From the NCBI RefSeq assembly GCF_025273675.1, contig NZ_CP045809.1:2046001-2110000 (forward strand): DNA of 64,000 nt. The letters run 5' to 3'. Position numbers and translations under genes: made by a program. The notes beneath the pieces were generated by a model. That model had not been told where the DNA came from, did not search any database, and worked only from the letters and a program-made list of their open reading frames with translations. Below, in pieces: positions 51,904-61,434 of the stretch; position 1 is the stretch's first letter; each line of letters opens with the position of its first letter. The DNA is from Gordonia pseudamarae (lineage in GTDB: Bacteria > Actinomycetota > Actinomycetes > Mycobacteriales > Mycobacteriaceae).

Positions 51904-53003
51904 CAGCCCGCCCCCGCGTGCCTGCTGCGGCGCAGCAGGATGAAGAACAGCGGGCCGCCGATCAGTGCGGTGAACATGCCGATCGGCAGATCGGCGTCAC
52001 CGATCATGGTGCGCGCCGCCAGGTCGGCACACACCAGTACCAGCGCACCGCCGATGAGGCTCGCCGGCAGCAGGGTGGCGTGACGCGGACCGAGGACCAG
52101 GCGCATCACGTGCGGGACGATCAGCCCGACGAACATGATGATCCCGGCGAACGCGACGGCTGCGGCGGTGAGGATCGCCACCAGCACGATCGCCTGACGG
52201 CGGACCACCTCCACGTTGACGCCGAGGGATGCCGCCTGGATGTCGCCGAGGGCCAGCAGGTCGAGTTTGTGGCTGAGCGCCAGTGCGCCGGCGCAACCGG
52301 CGACGATCAGCGGCGCCGACACCCACACCTGATTCCACGACGCGCCGGCCACCGAACCCAACTGCCAGAACACGATCTGCTCCCGGTCGGACGGGTTGGC
52401 CACGAACGTCAGATAGGCGATGATGCCGGTCGCGAAGGCGTTCACCGCGATACCGGTGAGTACCAGCATGATGGTCGACGACGCGCCGTCACGCAGCGAC
52501 AGCAGGTACACCGAGGCGGTGGTGAACAGCCCGAACACGAACGCGGCACCGGCCAGTGCCCACTCGTTGGAACTGCTGCCGCCGACGACGATGACCAGGC
52601 ACGCGCCGATCGCCGCACCGGAGGACACACCCACGATGCCGGGTTCGGCGAGCGGATTGGCCAGCACACCCTGCAACAGGCAGCCGCCCGCACCCAGTCC
52701 CGCGCCCACGATCAGCCCGAGCACGATCCGCGGGAACCGCACGTTCCACAGCGTTTCCTCGCCGTTCTGGTGCGTGGGCAGGGGGCCGATGTTCAGGTGC
52801 CAGTGGTGGGCGAGGCTCCCGAGCACCTCCGACGGCGGGATGGACACCTTTCCGCTGCCCGCCGAGAGCACCACCAACGCGGCGAGCGCGATCAGCATCC
52901 CGGCGATGATCACGACGTTGCGGGTGAGCTGCGATCGTTGCCGCCGCGCCGGGGGCCGGGCGGCGCCGTCGGGGTGAACGGTCGTGGACGTATCGGCGCT
53001 CAT
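51900..53003 (-). CDS. hmuU: FecCD-type permease of the importer (HmuU-like)
   Basis: 367 residues with about ten transmembrane segments. FecCD landmarks: RFPRIVLGLIVGAGLGAGGCLLQGVLANPLAEPGIVGVSSGAAIGA, GIAVNAFATGIIAYLTF, LGDIQAASLGVNVEVVRRQAI and the end FVGLIVPHVMRLVLGPRHATLLPASLIGGALVLVCADLAAR. It forms the homodimeric channel of a BtuC-type importer. Overlaps both neighbours by four bases, so hmuT-hmuU-hmuV are one operon. Confidence 0.92.
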   Translation of the reverse strand: MSADTSTTVHPDGAARPPARRQRSQLTRNVVIIAGMLIALAALVVLSAGSGKVSIPPSEVLGSLAHHWHLNIGPLPTHQNGEETLWNVRFPRIVLGLIVGAGLGAGGCLLQGVLANPLAEPGIVGVSSGAAIGACLVIVVGGSSSNEWALAGAAFVFGLFTTASVYLLSLRDGASSTIMLVLTGIAVNAFATGIIAYLTFVANPSDREQIVFWQLGSVAGASWNQVWVSAPLIVAGCAGALALSHKLDLLALGDIQAASLGVNVEVVRRQAIVLVAILTAAAVAFAGIIMFVGLIVPHVMRLVLGPRHATLLPASLIGGALVLVCADLAARTMIGDADLPIGMFTALIGGPLFFILLRRSRHAGAGW

Positions 53004-54058
53004 CGGTAGATCGCCGTCGCCAGCGACCCGATGACCTCACCGACGTCGGGCCCGAATGCGAGGATTTTGGTCTCGTCCATCTGCACGACACGGCGGTTGC
53101 GCCCGGCCGAGGTCGCGGCGATACCGGCGATCTTGAGCACCCCGTCGAGGCCGCCGACACTGTCGGCGCCCTGTTTCATCACCAGGATCACATCGGGGTC
53201 GGCACGAATCATCGCCTCGGCCGAGATCATGGTGAACGCGCCCGTCAGGTCGGCCTTGGTGCCGGCGTCGGTGCCGCCGATCGCCTCGATCAGGCTGTCG
53301 GCGCCCGACCCCGGACCGGCCAGCAAGGTCAGTTTGGGGCCGCGCACGTATACGAACGCGATCGTCGGATTTCCCGACGGATCCGGCACCAGCTTCTGTG
53401 CCTCGGCGATCCGCCGGTCGGTGCGCTCGACGAGCGCGCGGCCCTCGGCGGACACCCCAAGTGCATCGGCGACCGACTGGATCAGCCGGTTGTTGTTGTC
53501 GAGGCTGCGGACGGCGGTGAACAGGACGACCGGGATACCGGATCTGCGGATCTGGTTGATCGCACCCGTGGGGGTGGTGTCCTGGTTGATCAGAAGCACG
53601 CTCGGCCGCAGGTCGAGCACCATCTCGGCGTTCAGGCTGTGCCCACGGTTGGTGACCACCGGCAGGCCCACCGCGGACGGAAAGATCGTCGACGTGTCGC
53701 GGCCGACCATGCGCGGGCCGAGTCCGAGCGAGTGGACGATGCTGCCGAGGGTGCCGTTGATGTCGACGGCGATGATCCTCGACACATCGGTGACGGTCAC
53801 CGTGTGGCCGCCCGAATCGGTGACCGTCGCCGGCAGCACGGGCCGCGGATCCGTGGTGATGGGGTGCACGTCGGTGTCGGGTAGCTGTGCGGTCTGCGGA
53901 CCGGACCGCAGATGTGCCGATGAAGCCGTCTCGGTGTTGTCCTGGTCGATCGGGGTGACGAAACACGCGGACACCGCGACCGAGACGAGGCCGGTGAGCA
54001 GGGCCAACAGCAGCCGTGCCGGTGATCTCGTGGGTGCGGTGGTGCCCATCTCAGGCAT
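53000..54058 (-). CDS. hmuT: Heme/iron-binding lipoprotein (HmuT-like)
   Basis: 352 residues, lipobox AVSAC with Cys32 behind a hydrophobic stretch (RLLLALLTGLVSVAVSAC). After a linker of about 40 residues comes the class III periplasmic-binding-protein fold (RIIAVDINGTLGSIVHSLGLGPRMVGRDTST ... MVLDLRPSVLLINQDT ... GSGADSLIEAIGGTDAG ... DPDVILVMKQG). It resembles HmuT-type heme receptors of corynebacteria, though the heme-binding residues were not verified. First gene of hmuTUV; a weak iron-box-like sequence lies 112 bases upstream. Confidence 0.88.
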   Translation of the reverse strand: MPEMGTTAPTRSPARLLLALLTGLVSVAVSACFVTPIDQDNTETASSAHLRSGPQTAQLPDTDVHPITTDPRPVLPATVTDSGGHTVTVTDVSRIIAVDINGTLGSIVHSLGLGPRMVGRDTSTIFPSAVGLPVVTNRGHSLNAEMVLDLRPSVLLINQDTTPTGAINQIRRSGIPVVLFTAVRSLDNNNRLIQSVADALGVSAEGRALVERTDRRIAEAQKLVPDPSGNPTIAFVYVRGPKLTLLAGPGSGADSLIEAIGGTDAGTKADLTGAFTMISAEAMIRADPDVILVMKQGADSVGGLDGVLKIAGIAATSAGRNRRVVQMDETKILAFGPDVGEVIGSLATAIYR

Positions 54059-54169
54059 GTGTTCTCACCGGACCCCTCGTGACCCTCGCTCGTGCCTCGC
54101 ATCGGTCTCCGGGACCAAGGAACTCTCCCGGACGGGAGTGTGGAGACAGCGGGGCAGACAACATCAGTG

Positions 54170-54188
54170 TCACCTTAGCCGGACCTGT
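54170..54188 (-). promoter_or_regulatory. Weak iron-box-like site between hmuT and map
   Basis: TCACCTTAGCCGGACCTGT matches the 19-base iron-box consensus at 12 positions, notably ACC/TTAG and ACCT. It could serve hmuT, but the match is poor and should be treated as a lead only. Confidence 0.3.
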
Positions 54189-54246
54189 GCCGGGGAACCG
54201 CACCCACCGATGCCGATGGTGTCGGAGACGTTGGCGTGGCGAGTTC

Positions 54247-54252
54247 TAAGCT
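54247..54252 (+). promoter_or_regulatory. Possible leaderless promoter of map
   Basis: TAAGCT, seven bases before ATG 54260. Confidence 0.4.
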
Positions 54253-54259
54253 GGACGCC

Positions 54260-55123
54260 ATGACCGTTCGCGCAGCCCTCACCCCCGGCACCGTGTCGCC
54301 GACACTGCCCGTGCCCGACTCCATCGAACGACCGGAGTACGCGTGGAAGCCGTCGGCGAACGAAGGTCACGAACCGTGGGTGCAGACCCCCGAAACCATC
54401 GAGAAGATGCGCCTGGCGAGCAAGATCGCGGCCAACGCCCTGGCCGAGGCGGGTAAGGCGGTGGCACCCGGTGTCACCACCGATCGGCTCGACCGGATCG
54501 CGCACGAATACATGATCGATCACGGCGCCTACCCGTCGACGCTCGGCTACCGGGGTTTTCCCAAGTCGTGCTGCACCTCGCTCAACGAGGTGATCTGCCA
54601 CGGCATCCCGGACTCGACGGTGATCGAGGACGGCGACATCGTCAATATCGACGTCACGGCCTACATCGACGGTGTGCACGGCGACACCAACGCCACCTTC
54701 CTGGCCGGGAACGTCTCGCAGGAGGCGGCCGATCTGGTCGAACGCACCCGCATTGCCACCGAACGCGCCATCAAGGCCGTCAAACCGGGCCGTGAGCTGA
54801 ACGTGATCGGCCGTGTCATCGAGGCTTACGCCAACCGGTTCGGGTACAGCGTGGTCCGCGACTTCACCGGCCACGGTATCGGTGAGACCTTCCACAACGG
54901 CCTGGTCATCCTGCATTACGACCAGCCGAATGTGGACACCGTCATCGAGCCGGGCATGGTGTTCACCATCGAACCGATGATCAACCTCGGGGGTCTTGGC
55001 TACGAGATCTGGGACGACGACTGGACCGTGGTCACCTCCGACCGCAAGTGGACCGCCCAGTTCGAACACACCCTGGTGGTCACCGACACCGGCGCCGAGA
55101 TCCTGACCCTTCCGGACGCGTGA
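54260..55123 (+). CDS. map: Methionine aminopeptidase, type I
   Basis: 287 residues from ATG 54260. Removes N-terminal methionine from new proteins. The N-terminal 40 residues hold the proline-rich [14 protein letters not shown] extension of the type Ic enzymes (MapB) that reaches to the ribosome. The metal ligands are all there: [19 protein letters not shown] (two Asp), [11 protein letters not shown] (His), FTIEPMIN (Glu) and [10 protein letters not shown] (Glu). Complete. It is followed after 13 bases by cobQ within a duplicated 14-base sequence. Confidence 0.97.
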   Translation: MTVRAALTPGTVSPTLPVPDSIERPEYAWKPSANEGHEPWVQTPETIEKMRLASKIAANALAEAGKAVAPGVTTDRLDRIAHEYMIDHGAYPSTLGYRGFPKSCCTSLNEVICHGIPDSTVIEDGDIVNIDVTAYIDGVHGDTNATFLAGNVSQEAADLVERTRIATERAIKAVKPGRELNVIGRVIEAYANRFGYSVVRDFTGHGIGETFHNGLVILHYDQPNVDTVIEPGMVFTIEPMINLGGLGYEIWDDDWTVVTSDRKWTAQFEHTLVVTDTGAEILTLPDA

Positions 55124-55145
55124 GGGGGCCCGACGCGTGAGGGGG
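55115..55145 (+). repeat. 14-base duplication joining map and cobQ
   Basis: GACGCGTGAGGGGG stands at 55115-55128 and 55132-55145. In the first copy TGA is the map stop and GAGGGGG serves as ribosome site; in the second GTG is the cobQ start. The same sequence is thus stop and ribosome site once, and start once. Confidence 0.8.
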
Positions 55146-56675
55146 GCGCTGCTTGTCGGCGGGGCCACCTCCGACGCAGGCAAAAGCATGATCGTCACCG
55201 GCCTGTGCCGGGTCCTGGCGCGCCGGGGCGTACGGGTCGCGCCGTTCAAGGCGCAGAACATGTCCAACAACTCGGCCATCACTCCCGACGGGGGCGAGAT
55301 CGGCCGGGCACAGGCGTTGCAGGCGTTCGCGTGCGGGCTGGAACCGTCGACCCGGTTCAACCCGGTGTTGCTCAAACCGGGCAGCGACCGACGCTCGCAT
55401 GTGGTGGTGCGCGGGAAGCCCGACGGCCAGATCGCGGCAGCGGACTACGCCAGCCGGCGCGCGCAGCTCCTCGACGTTGTCACCGACGAACTTGCTTCGC
55501 TACGTGAAGATTTCGATGTGGTGATCTGTGAGGGTGCCGGGTCGATCGCCGAGATCAACCTGCGCGGCTCCGACATCGCCAACATGGGTTTGGCGCGGGC
55601 CGCCGCGATGCCGGTGGTGGTCGTCAGCGACATCGATCGGGGCGGATCGCTGGCGCATCTGTTCGGTACCACCGCCGTACTCGGCGCGGCCGATCAACGT
55701 CTGGTCGCCGGGTATCTGATCAACAAGTTCCGCGGCGATCCCGGCCTGCTGGCTCCGGGTCTGGACCAGGTCCGTGAGCTCACCGGCCGACCCACCTTCG
55801 GGGTGGTGCCCTATGCCTCCGGAATCTGGATCGACGCGGAGGATTCACTGTCGGTATCGGTGGGCCGCCGCGTCGGTCCGGTCGATGACGACGGGCGGCA
55901 GGTCCGATTGGGTGTGGCCGCGATCCGGCTACCCCGGATCTCCAATTCGACCGACGTCGAGGCGTTGGCGTGCGAACCGGGCGTCGACGTCACCTGGGTC
56001 GACGATGCGAGCGCCGTCGCCGCCGCCGACATCGTGATCCTGCCGGGCACCCGGGCCACCGTGTCCGACCTGGCCTGGCTGCGTTCGCGCGGCATCGATG
56101 GCGCATTGCGGACCCGGGCCGAACGCGGGCGGCCGATCATCGGGATCTGCGGCGGCTTCCAGATGCTCGCCCGCACCATCTCCGACGATGTCGAATCCGG
56201 CATCGGCCGGGTGGAGGGGCTGGGTCTGCTGGACATGTCGATCCGGTTCGACGCCGATAAGATCACCCGCCAGGTGACCGGGCAGGCGAGCACTTCTGTC
56301 GGCCGCGTACCGATCCGTGGCTATGAAATCCACCACGGCCGTGTCGATCACGGAACCGACGACCCGTGGATCACCCAGGGTGAGGACCTGATCGGCGAGG
56401 GTGCGGTGCGCGGTGCGGTGCGCGGCACCCATTGGCACGGACTGCTGGAGAACGACGCCTTCCGCCGCGACGTTCTTGCGGCCCTCGCCGCGGAAGCCGG
56501 TAAACCCGATTTCGCGGTGTGCACCGACACCAGTGTCGCCGCGATCCGCACCGCCCAGGTCGATCTGATCGCCGACCTGCTCACCGCCCACGTCGATCTC
56601 GACGCACTCTTTGGCCTGATCGACGCGGGCGCACCCGCGTCCGCGTCGATCATCACGCATTCGCTCATCCACTGA
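55137..56675 (+). CDS. cobQ: Cobyric acid synthase
   Basis: 512 residues from GTG 55137, with GAGGGGG (55122-55128) eight bases before. It amidates four side chains of adenosyl-cobyrinic acid a,c-diamide with glutamine and ATP. N-terminal P-loop-like ATPase domain ([50 protein letters not shown]) and C-terminal class I glutamine amidotransferase with the nucleophile Cys in [10 protein letters not shown] (near 337) and the His in GTHWHG (near 431). Complete. No other cobalamin gene and no cobalamin riboswitch is seen in the window. Confidence 0.95.
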   Translation: MRGALLVGGATSDAGKSMIVTGLCRVLARRGVRVAPFKAQNMSNNSAITPDGGEIGRAQALQAFACGLEPSTRFNPVLLKPGSDRRSHVVVRGKPDGQIAAADYASRRAQLLDVVTDELASLREDFDVVICEGAGSIAEINLRGSDIANMGLARAAAMPVVVVSDIDRGGSLAHLFGTTAVLGAADQRLVAGYLINKFRGDPGLLAPGLDQVRELTGRPTFGVVPYASGIWIDAEDSLSVSVGRRVGPVDDDGRQVRLGVAAIRLPRISNSTDVEALACEPGVDVTWVDDASAVAAADIVILPGTRATVSDLAWLRSRGIDGALRTRAERGRPIIGICGGFQMLARTISDDVESGIGRVEGLGLLDMSIRFDADKITRQVTGQASTSVGRVPIRGYEIHHGRVDHGTDDPWITQGEDLIGEGAVRGAVRGTHWHGLLENDAFRRDVLAALAAEAGKPDFAVCTDTSVAAIRTAQVDLIADLLTAHVDLDALFGLIDAGAPASASIITHSLIH

Positions 56676-56730
56676 CCAGCGGATGAGCGAACGCGTTCAC
56701 CGCGATCGGGTTCCGGTCACCGATGTCGGT

Positions 56731-57642
56731 TCAGTCGCCGAGGCTGCCGGTCAACCGGCAGAGCGAACCGGAACAGTCGTCGTTCGGGGTGCCGCCGTCG
56801 GAGTAGCGGATGGTGACCGACGGGTTGTCGTCGGTGACGGTGAAGGCGTGCGACGACGATCCGCCGCCGCCGCCCCGGCCGCCGCCCAGTGAGTCCGAGG
56901 AACCGCCGCCCTGACCACCGAGAACTCCGCCGCCCCCACCGCCCCCACCGGCGTAGCGGTCGCCACCATCGAGGCCCTGGCCTCCGTTGGGGCCGCTGGC
57001 ACCTCCGGGGGTACCGCCGGCAGCGCCTCCTTCCTCGCTTGAACCGCCACCACCCGAGGCGCCCGCGTTGCCGCCGACTCCGTAGGTCGGGCCGGCGCCG
57101 GTGCCTGCCGCTCCGCCTCCGCCGGCGGCCACAACAATGTCTGTGTTGTTGGTGACTACTCTGGATGCGCCGCCACCGCCCGCACCGGATCGTTTGATCC
57201 CCTGTAGTGTCGAGTTCGAGATTGATGCGCCCGCGCCACCTCCTCCAGAACCGCCGGCGCCACCAGGGACCGCTGTTCCTGAGCCGTTGGAGCCGTTGGA
57301 GCCGTTGCCGGCAACGGTGATATGCAGGGTGCTGCCGGGGGTGACCGTTACGTCATCGACTGCGACCCGTGCCCCCTTGCCGCCGGGGTTGCCCGTCGGG
57401 GTTGTTCCGCCTTTACCACCGATGGCGACTACGTCGATCTTCGTCACACCGGATGGGACGGTGAATGTTTCCGTGCCGCCACCGTTTCCGTTGAAGCTGT
57501 ACACGCAGGTGACGGTGCCGCTGCCCTGACCGGTGCAGTTGGCGGCGGCATGTGCGTGTCCGGGTGCCAGCAGGGTGAGCCCGGTGGCCAGGGTGAGGAC
57601 CGATCCGGTGGTGATCGATCGGAGGAATGTGGTGTTGTGCAT
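56731..57642 (-). CDS. Secreted glycine-rich protein
   Basis: 303 residues from ATG 57642 (MHNTTFLRSITTGSVLTLATGLTLLAPGHAHAAAN), a clear signal peptide with an AHA-type cleavage site near residue 32. A beta-rich domain (40-120, TCVYSFNGNGGGTETFTVPSGVTKIDVVAIGGKGGTTP) starts the mature chain; the rest is very rich in glycine (GGGGGGGG blocks around 220-275) like the Pfam Gly_rich family and, loosely, PE_PGRS tails. It ends with two cysteines (CSGSLCR). Role unknown; surface adhesin or matrix protein is inference. An upstream in-frame ATG (57738) would cross the promoter of the divergent regulator and is rejected. Confidence 0.8.
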   Translation of the reverse strand: MHNTTFLRSITTGSVLTLATGLTLLAPGHAHAAANCTGQGSGTVTCVYSFNGNGGGTETFTVPSGVTKIDVVAIGGKGGTTPTGNPGGKGARVAVDDVTVTPGSTLHITVAGNGSNGSNGSGTAVPGGAGGSGGGGAGASISNSTLQGIKRSGAGGGGASRVVTNNTDIVVAAGGGGAAGTGAGPTYGVGGNAGASGGGGSSEEGGAAGGTPGGASGPNGGQGLDGGDRYAGGGGGGGGVLGGQGGGSSDSLGGGRGGGGGSSSHAFTVTDDNPSVTIRYSDGGTPNDDCSGSLCRLTGSLGD

Positions 57643-57723
57643 GGGCGTGACGGTACGCCGCGGGTGCGCCGGCCACCCCCGTAGCCGAATACCGGGTGTA
57701 TGAGGTCGGCGGGTTATCGGAGC

Positions 57724-57729
57724 TATATA
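57724..57729 (+). promoter_or_regulatory. Leaderless promoter -10 of the LuxR/MalT-type regulator
   Basis: TATATA eight bases before ATG 57738, so the transcript begins at or within a base or two of the start codon. The region between this gene and the divergent glycine-rich protein is only 95 bases. Confidence 0.6.
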
Positions 57730-57737
57730 GTTCTGCA

Positions 57738-60371
57738 ATGTCGTTGCCCGCCGCGCTCATCAGTGACCGGGCCGCTCGTGCCCGGACGGCACCCCTGTTC
57801 GGTCGCGCCGGTGACCTTGGCCGTGTCATCAGCACGGTGGCGGCTTTCGGTGGCGCGGTTGTCGCCGGTCCTGCGGGGATCGGCAAGAGCAGGCTGGCCG
57901 CCGACGCTGCCCAGGCCCTGGCGGTCGGGGCGGTGGTGACCCGGGTGGTGGCGACCTCGGCTGCGGCGACGGTGCCGTTCGCGGCGATCACCAGGCTGCT
58001 GCCGCCTGCGCTGCGGGAATTGCCCGGGGACCGCACCGCCATGTTCCGTTCTGCGGCGACTTATCTCGCGGATGCACGTGTGGTATTGATCGTCGATGAC
58101 GCACATCTACTCGACCCCGGCAGCGCCGCACTGATCCAGCACGTGGTCCTCACCGGTGCCGTGCAGGTACTGCTGACAGTCCGGTCCGGCGAGGTGGCGC
58201 CTGACGCTATCAGCGGCCTCTGGAAGGACGACATCGCGCCAAGGGTGGATTTGGGTCCCCTCGACCGGGACGCGGTGAGCGCTCTGGCTGATCATATTGT
58301 CGGTCACCGCGTGGATGCCCGGATCAAACGCCTGCTGTGGCGGGCGACCGTCGGTAACCCGCTCTACGTGCGAGAAGCATTGCTGACGACGGATATCGAT
58401 ACCGATCAAGCCGGTGGCGCGATGCTCGTCGGCGACCGGTTGTCGGAACTGATCCGGTCGCGGCTGGCCGGTCTCGACCCGTTGACACGCCGCGCTCTGG
58501 AACTTGTCTCCGTCGGTGGTCCGCTTCCTGTCGGGGTGGTGCGGTCCGCGGCGACTCCTCGTGCCGTCGACGATCTGCTGCGCGCGGGACTCGTCGCTGT
58601 CGATCCGGTGAGTCAGGCCGTGACCCCCGATCATCCGCTGCTCGGTGAAGTGGTGTGTGAACTGCTGTCCCCGACCGAGTTGGCACAGATATGCGGCGAG
58701 TTGTCGGTGGCCATGTCGGACCGGACAGTGGGCGACTCGGCCGAGCAGATCCGGCTCACTTTGTGGCAGCTGCGGTCCGGCTCGGGAGTCCTCGCCGATG
58801 ATTTGATCCGGGCGGCCGAACTAGCGGTGGGTGCGTTCGATCCGGTGCTGGCCGAACGGTTTGCGCGGGAGGCCGTGGCGGCCGACGGCGGAGTACGCGC
58901 GGTCACCGCCTGCGCCGCGGCGCTACTGGCGCAGAACCGGTTCGCCGAAGCCGAGGAATTGCTGGCCGTGCAATGGCCATTGCTCGCCGACACCGAACCA
59001 CAGGTCGCGATGCGGCTGGTCCGGCAGCGGGCACTGGCCCTCGATGCCGGGCTGGGGCGACCTCGCGAGGCGTGCGTGATGCTGGACGAGGCTCGGGATG
59101 TATGCGGTGACAGTAACTGGGATACAATGCTTTCCGCGCTCCGGGCGCATATTCTCGCGGTCGTGGATCCTGACGCCGCCGCACGGCTCGGGCAGGAAGT
59201 CATCGACGACTCCCGCGCATCGGTCGGCAGCCGTGTGGTGGCACTCAAACCCGTGGTGGACCGGCTGTGCGGCCAGGGCCGGACCGACGACGCGATGCAG
59301 CTGGTGGAGAGGTTTTTCACGATCGTCGGTGAGACCGACGACCCCGTCGACGCCGAGGTCGGGATGCTGTTCGGATATCAGGCCGACGTGCGCGCGGCAG
59401 CCGGGGATCTACTCACGCTCGCAGCCGAACTCACCTCTGTCCGGGAACTCGCCGAACAGAGCGACGACGAGCAGATGCTCGGCGCGGCGCGCGCCGGATT
59501 GGGTGCGTGCGCCTTCGAGGCAGGTGACCTCGTCACGGCGCAGGCTCATCTGTGGGCGGCGCGCGACCACCTCGCGATCACCGACGCCGCCAACCTGCAT
59601 CCGTGGACGATGATCGTGCTGGCCTCGGTGTGTGCGCTGACCGGCGATGTCGCGACTGCCACCGAGGCGATCGGGGCCGCGCGCGAGTCGGTTGCCGCCC
59701 GTCCGCATGATCGGTACCTGCGGGGTGAACTCGTCCATGCGTCGGTATGGTTCGCGGCGGTGGCCGATTCGCCGCAGGCCGGTGCCGCGATCGCGATCGA
59801 AGCCGCGGATGTCGCCGGCGCACCGTCGGAACGGGCCCATCTGGGCTACCTGGCTCATCGGCTCGGCGCCCCCGACAGGGTGGTGGCCGATGCGATGACT
59901 GCGGGTGCCGGGACGCAGTCGCGCCGGTTGCGGGCGCTCGCCGATCACGGCTGCGCGCTGGCGGCGGGCCGACCGCCAGGCACTCTTGAACGGGTGGCGC
60001 GGGAGTACGCGGATATGGGCTACTTTGTGGGCGCGGTCGAGGCATGGGTGGAATCGGGTCGTGCCTACGCCGCCACCGGTAGCATCCGCTCGTCGAAGCG
60101 GTGTTTCGGCCGTGCACAACAGCTTGTCGCCACGCATCTGCGCGGTGTGACGACCCCGTTGATCAGTCGACTGCACGTACCCGAGCTGACCGTTCGGGAG
60201 CATCAGGTGGCTTCACTTGCCGCACGAGGCCGCAGCAATGCTGAGATCGCTCATGAACTGGGCCGGTCGGTGCGGACAGTCGAATGGCACCTGCAGCAGG
60301 CCTACGGCAAGCTCGGGGTGGTGGGGCGAGCGCAACTCGTGGACGTCCTGATTCCTGGCACGGGTCGCTGA
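57738..60371 (+). CDS. Large STAND-ATPase LuxR-family regulator (MalT-like)
   Basis: 877 residues from ATG 57738. AAA/STAND ATPase domain with Walker A GPAGIGKSRLAA (near 47-58) and Walker B VVLIVDDAHLLDP (near 115-127), a long helical TPR-like middle (about 300-800) and a C-terminal LuxR helix-turn-helix (LTVREHQVASLAARGRSNAEIAHELGRSVRTVEWHL, about 815-850). Such proteins bind a ligand, oligomerise with ATP and activate genes. Target and ligand unknown; the divergent glycine-rich secreted protein and the following hydrolase are natural candidates. Confidence 0.9.
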   Translation: MSLPAALISDRAARARTAPLFGRAGDLGRVISTVAAFGGAVVAGPAGIGKSRLAADAAQALAVGAVVTRVVATSAAATVPFAAITRLLPPALRELPGDRTAMFRSAATYLADARVVLIVDDAHLLDPGSAALIQHVVLTGAVQVLLTVRSGEVAPDAISGLWKDDIAPRVDLGPLDRDAVSALADHIVGHRVDARIKRLLWRATVGNPLYVREALLTTDIDTDQAGGAMLVGDRLSELIRSRLAGLDPLTRRALELVSVGGPLPVGVVRSAATPRAVDDLLRAGLVAVDPVSQAVTPDHPLLGEVVCELLSPTELAQICGELSVAMSDRTVGDSAEQIRLTLWQLRSGSGVLADDLIRAAELAVGAFDPVLAERFAREAVAADGGVRAVTACAAALLAQNRFAEAEELLAVQWPLLADTEPQVAMRLVRQRALALDAGLGRPREACVMLDEARDVCGDSNWDTMLSALRAHILAVVDPDAAARLGQEVIDDSRASVGSRVVALKPVVDRLCGQGRTDDAMQLVERFFTIVGETDDPVDAEVGMLFGYQADVRAAAGDLLTLAAELTSVRELAEQSDDEQMLGAARAGLGACAFEAGDLVTAQAHLWAARDHLAITDAANLHPWTMIVLASVCALTGDVATATEAIGAARESVAARPHDRYLRGELVHASVWFAAVADSPQAGAAIAIEAADVAGAPSERAHLGYLAHRLGAPDRVVADAMTAGAGTQSRRLRALADHGCALAAGRPPGTLERVAREYADMGYFVGAVEAWVESGRAYAATGSIRSSKRCFGRAQQLVATHLRGVTTPLISRLHVPELTVREHQVASLAARGRSNAEIAHELGRSVRTVEWHLQQAYGKLGVVGRAQLVDVLIPGTGR

Positions 60372-60434
60372 ACACCTCTTAAGATCGACGGTCAGCCTGA
60401 CCGCGATCAAGGCCCAGGCGTACTGGAAATAGCG

Positions 60435-61310
60435 GTGGTGATTGACCTTCCGCCACGGGACGGCACCTGCCGGTACGATCAACTGGTGGAAACCGAGCAC
60501 CGCGCTGTCACTGTTGGCGAGTACACCTTCGACGTCGAGATCGGTGGTCCCGAACGCGGCAACTGGGTCCTGCTCCTGCATGGCTTTCCGGTCGGCGGCA
60601 TCTGCTACCGCGATGTGGTTCCGCGTCTGCACGAGTCGGGGCTGCGCACGATCGTCGTCGATCAGCGCGGCTACAGTCCGGGGGCACGGCCCCTCGAGGT
60701 CGAGGCGTACGCGATCGAACACCTGGTGGCGGATGCGATCGGTGTCCTCGACGCGCTCAGCGTTCCGTATGCGCTGCTGGTCGGGCACGACTGGGGTGGC
60801 CTCGTCGGGTGGCAGCTCGCGGCCCGCTATCCCGACCGGTTCACCGGCTACGTCGCCGTCAGCACCGGCCACCCGTCGGCGACCCGCGATTCACTGGCGA
60901 GCGGAGACCAGCGGCAACGCTCCTCGTACATCAAGACGTTCGTGCAGCAGGGCGCCGAGGACAACATTCTCGCCGACGACGGCAAGATGCTGCGCAACTT
61001 CGGCGTGACCACCGACGAGCTGGCGCCCCTCAAGGTGCCCGGCGCGCTGACCGCCGCGCTCAACTGGTACCGCGCCAACATGACCGGTGACATCAAAACC
61101 AAGATGGCCTGCCCGCCGGTCGAGATTCCCACCACCCTGGTGTGGAGCGACCAGGACCCGGCGCTGGGGCGCGAGCAGGCCGATCTCACCAGCCGTTACG
61201 TGTACGGCGAGTACCGGCTCTGTGTGCTGTCGGGTGTGGATCACTGGGTCCCTCAGCATGCCGCGCCGGCGCTGGCCAGTGAGATCGCCCTGCGGTCGGC
61301 GGTCTTCTGA
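60435..61310 (+). CDS. Alpha/beta hydrolase, epoxide-hydrolase-like
   Basis: 291 residues from GTG 60435, or 274 from GTG 60486 (VETEHRAVTVGEYTFDVEIGG); neither has a good ribosome site. Fold motifs: LLLHGFPVGG (oxyanion), GHDWGGLVGWQLAARYP with an aspartate nucleophile, as in epoxide hydrolases and haloalkane dehalogenases, WSDQDPAL and the catalytic histidine in GVDHWVPQ. Substrate unknown. 63 bases after the LuxR-type regulator, maybe under it. Confidence 0.85.
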   Translation: MVIDLPPRDGTCRYDQLVETEHRAVTVGEYTFDVEIGGPERGNWVLLLHGFPVGGICYRDVVPRLHESGLRTIVVDQRGYSPGARPLEVEAYAIEHLVADAIGVLDALSVPYALLVGHDWGGLVGWQLAARYPDRFTGYVAVSTGHPSATRDSLASGDQRQRSSYIKTFVQQGAEDNILADDGKMLRNFGVTTDELAPLKVPGALTAALNWYRANMTGDIKTKMACPPVEIPTTLVWSDQDPALGREQADLTSRYVYGEYRLCVLSGVDHWVPQHAAPALASEIALRSAVF

Positions 61311-61434
61311 TCGTGATCGGATGACCTCGCCGTCCGCGACCATCGCTGTACGGGCAACGGAATGAGCGTCGGTTTTCGGGGTTCCATCGCCGGATTTCCC
61401 GCGCAGGATCTGACATAGCCCGCGCCGGTGGCGC

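Noticed and set aside
55115..55145. Cobalamin riboswitch before cobQ
   Set aside because: Only 13 bases separate map and cobQ and no conserved riboswitch sequence lies upstream.
61311..61434. Possible terminator between the convergent hydrolase and mtr genes
   Set aside because: No stem of convincing length was found in these 124 bases.
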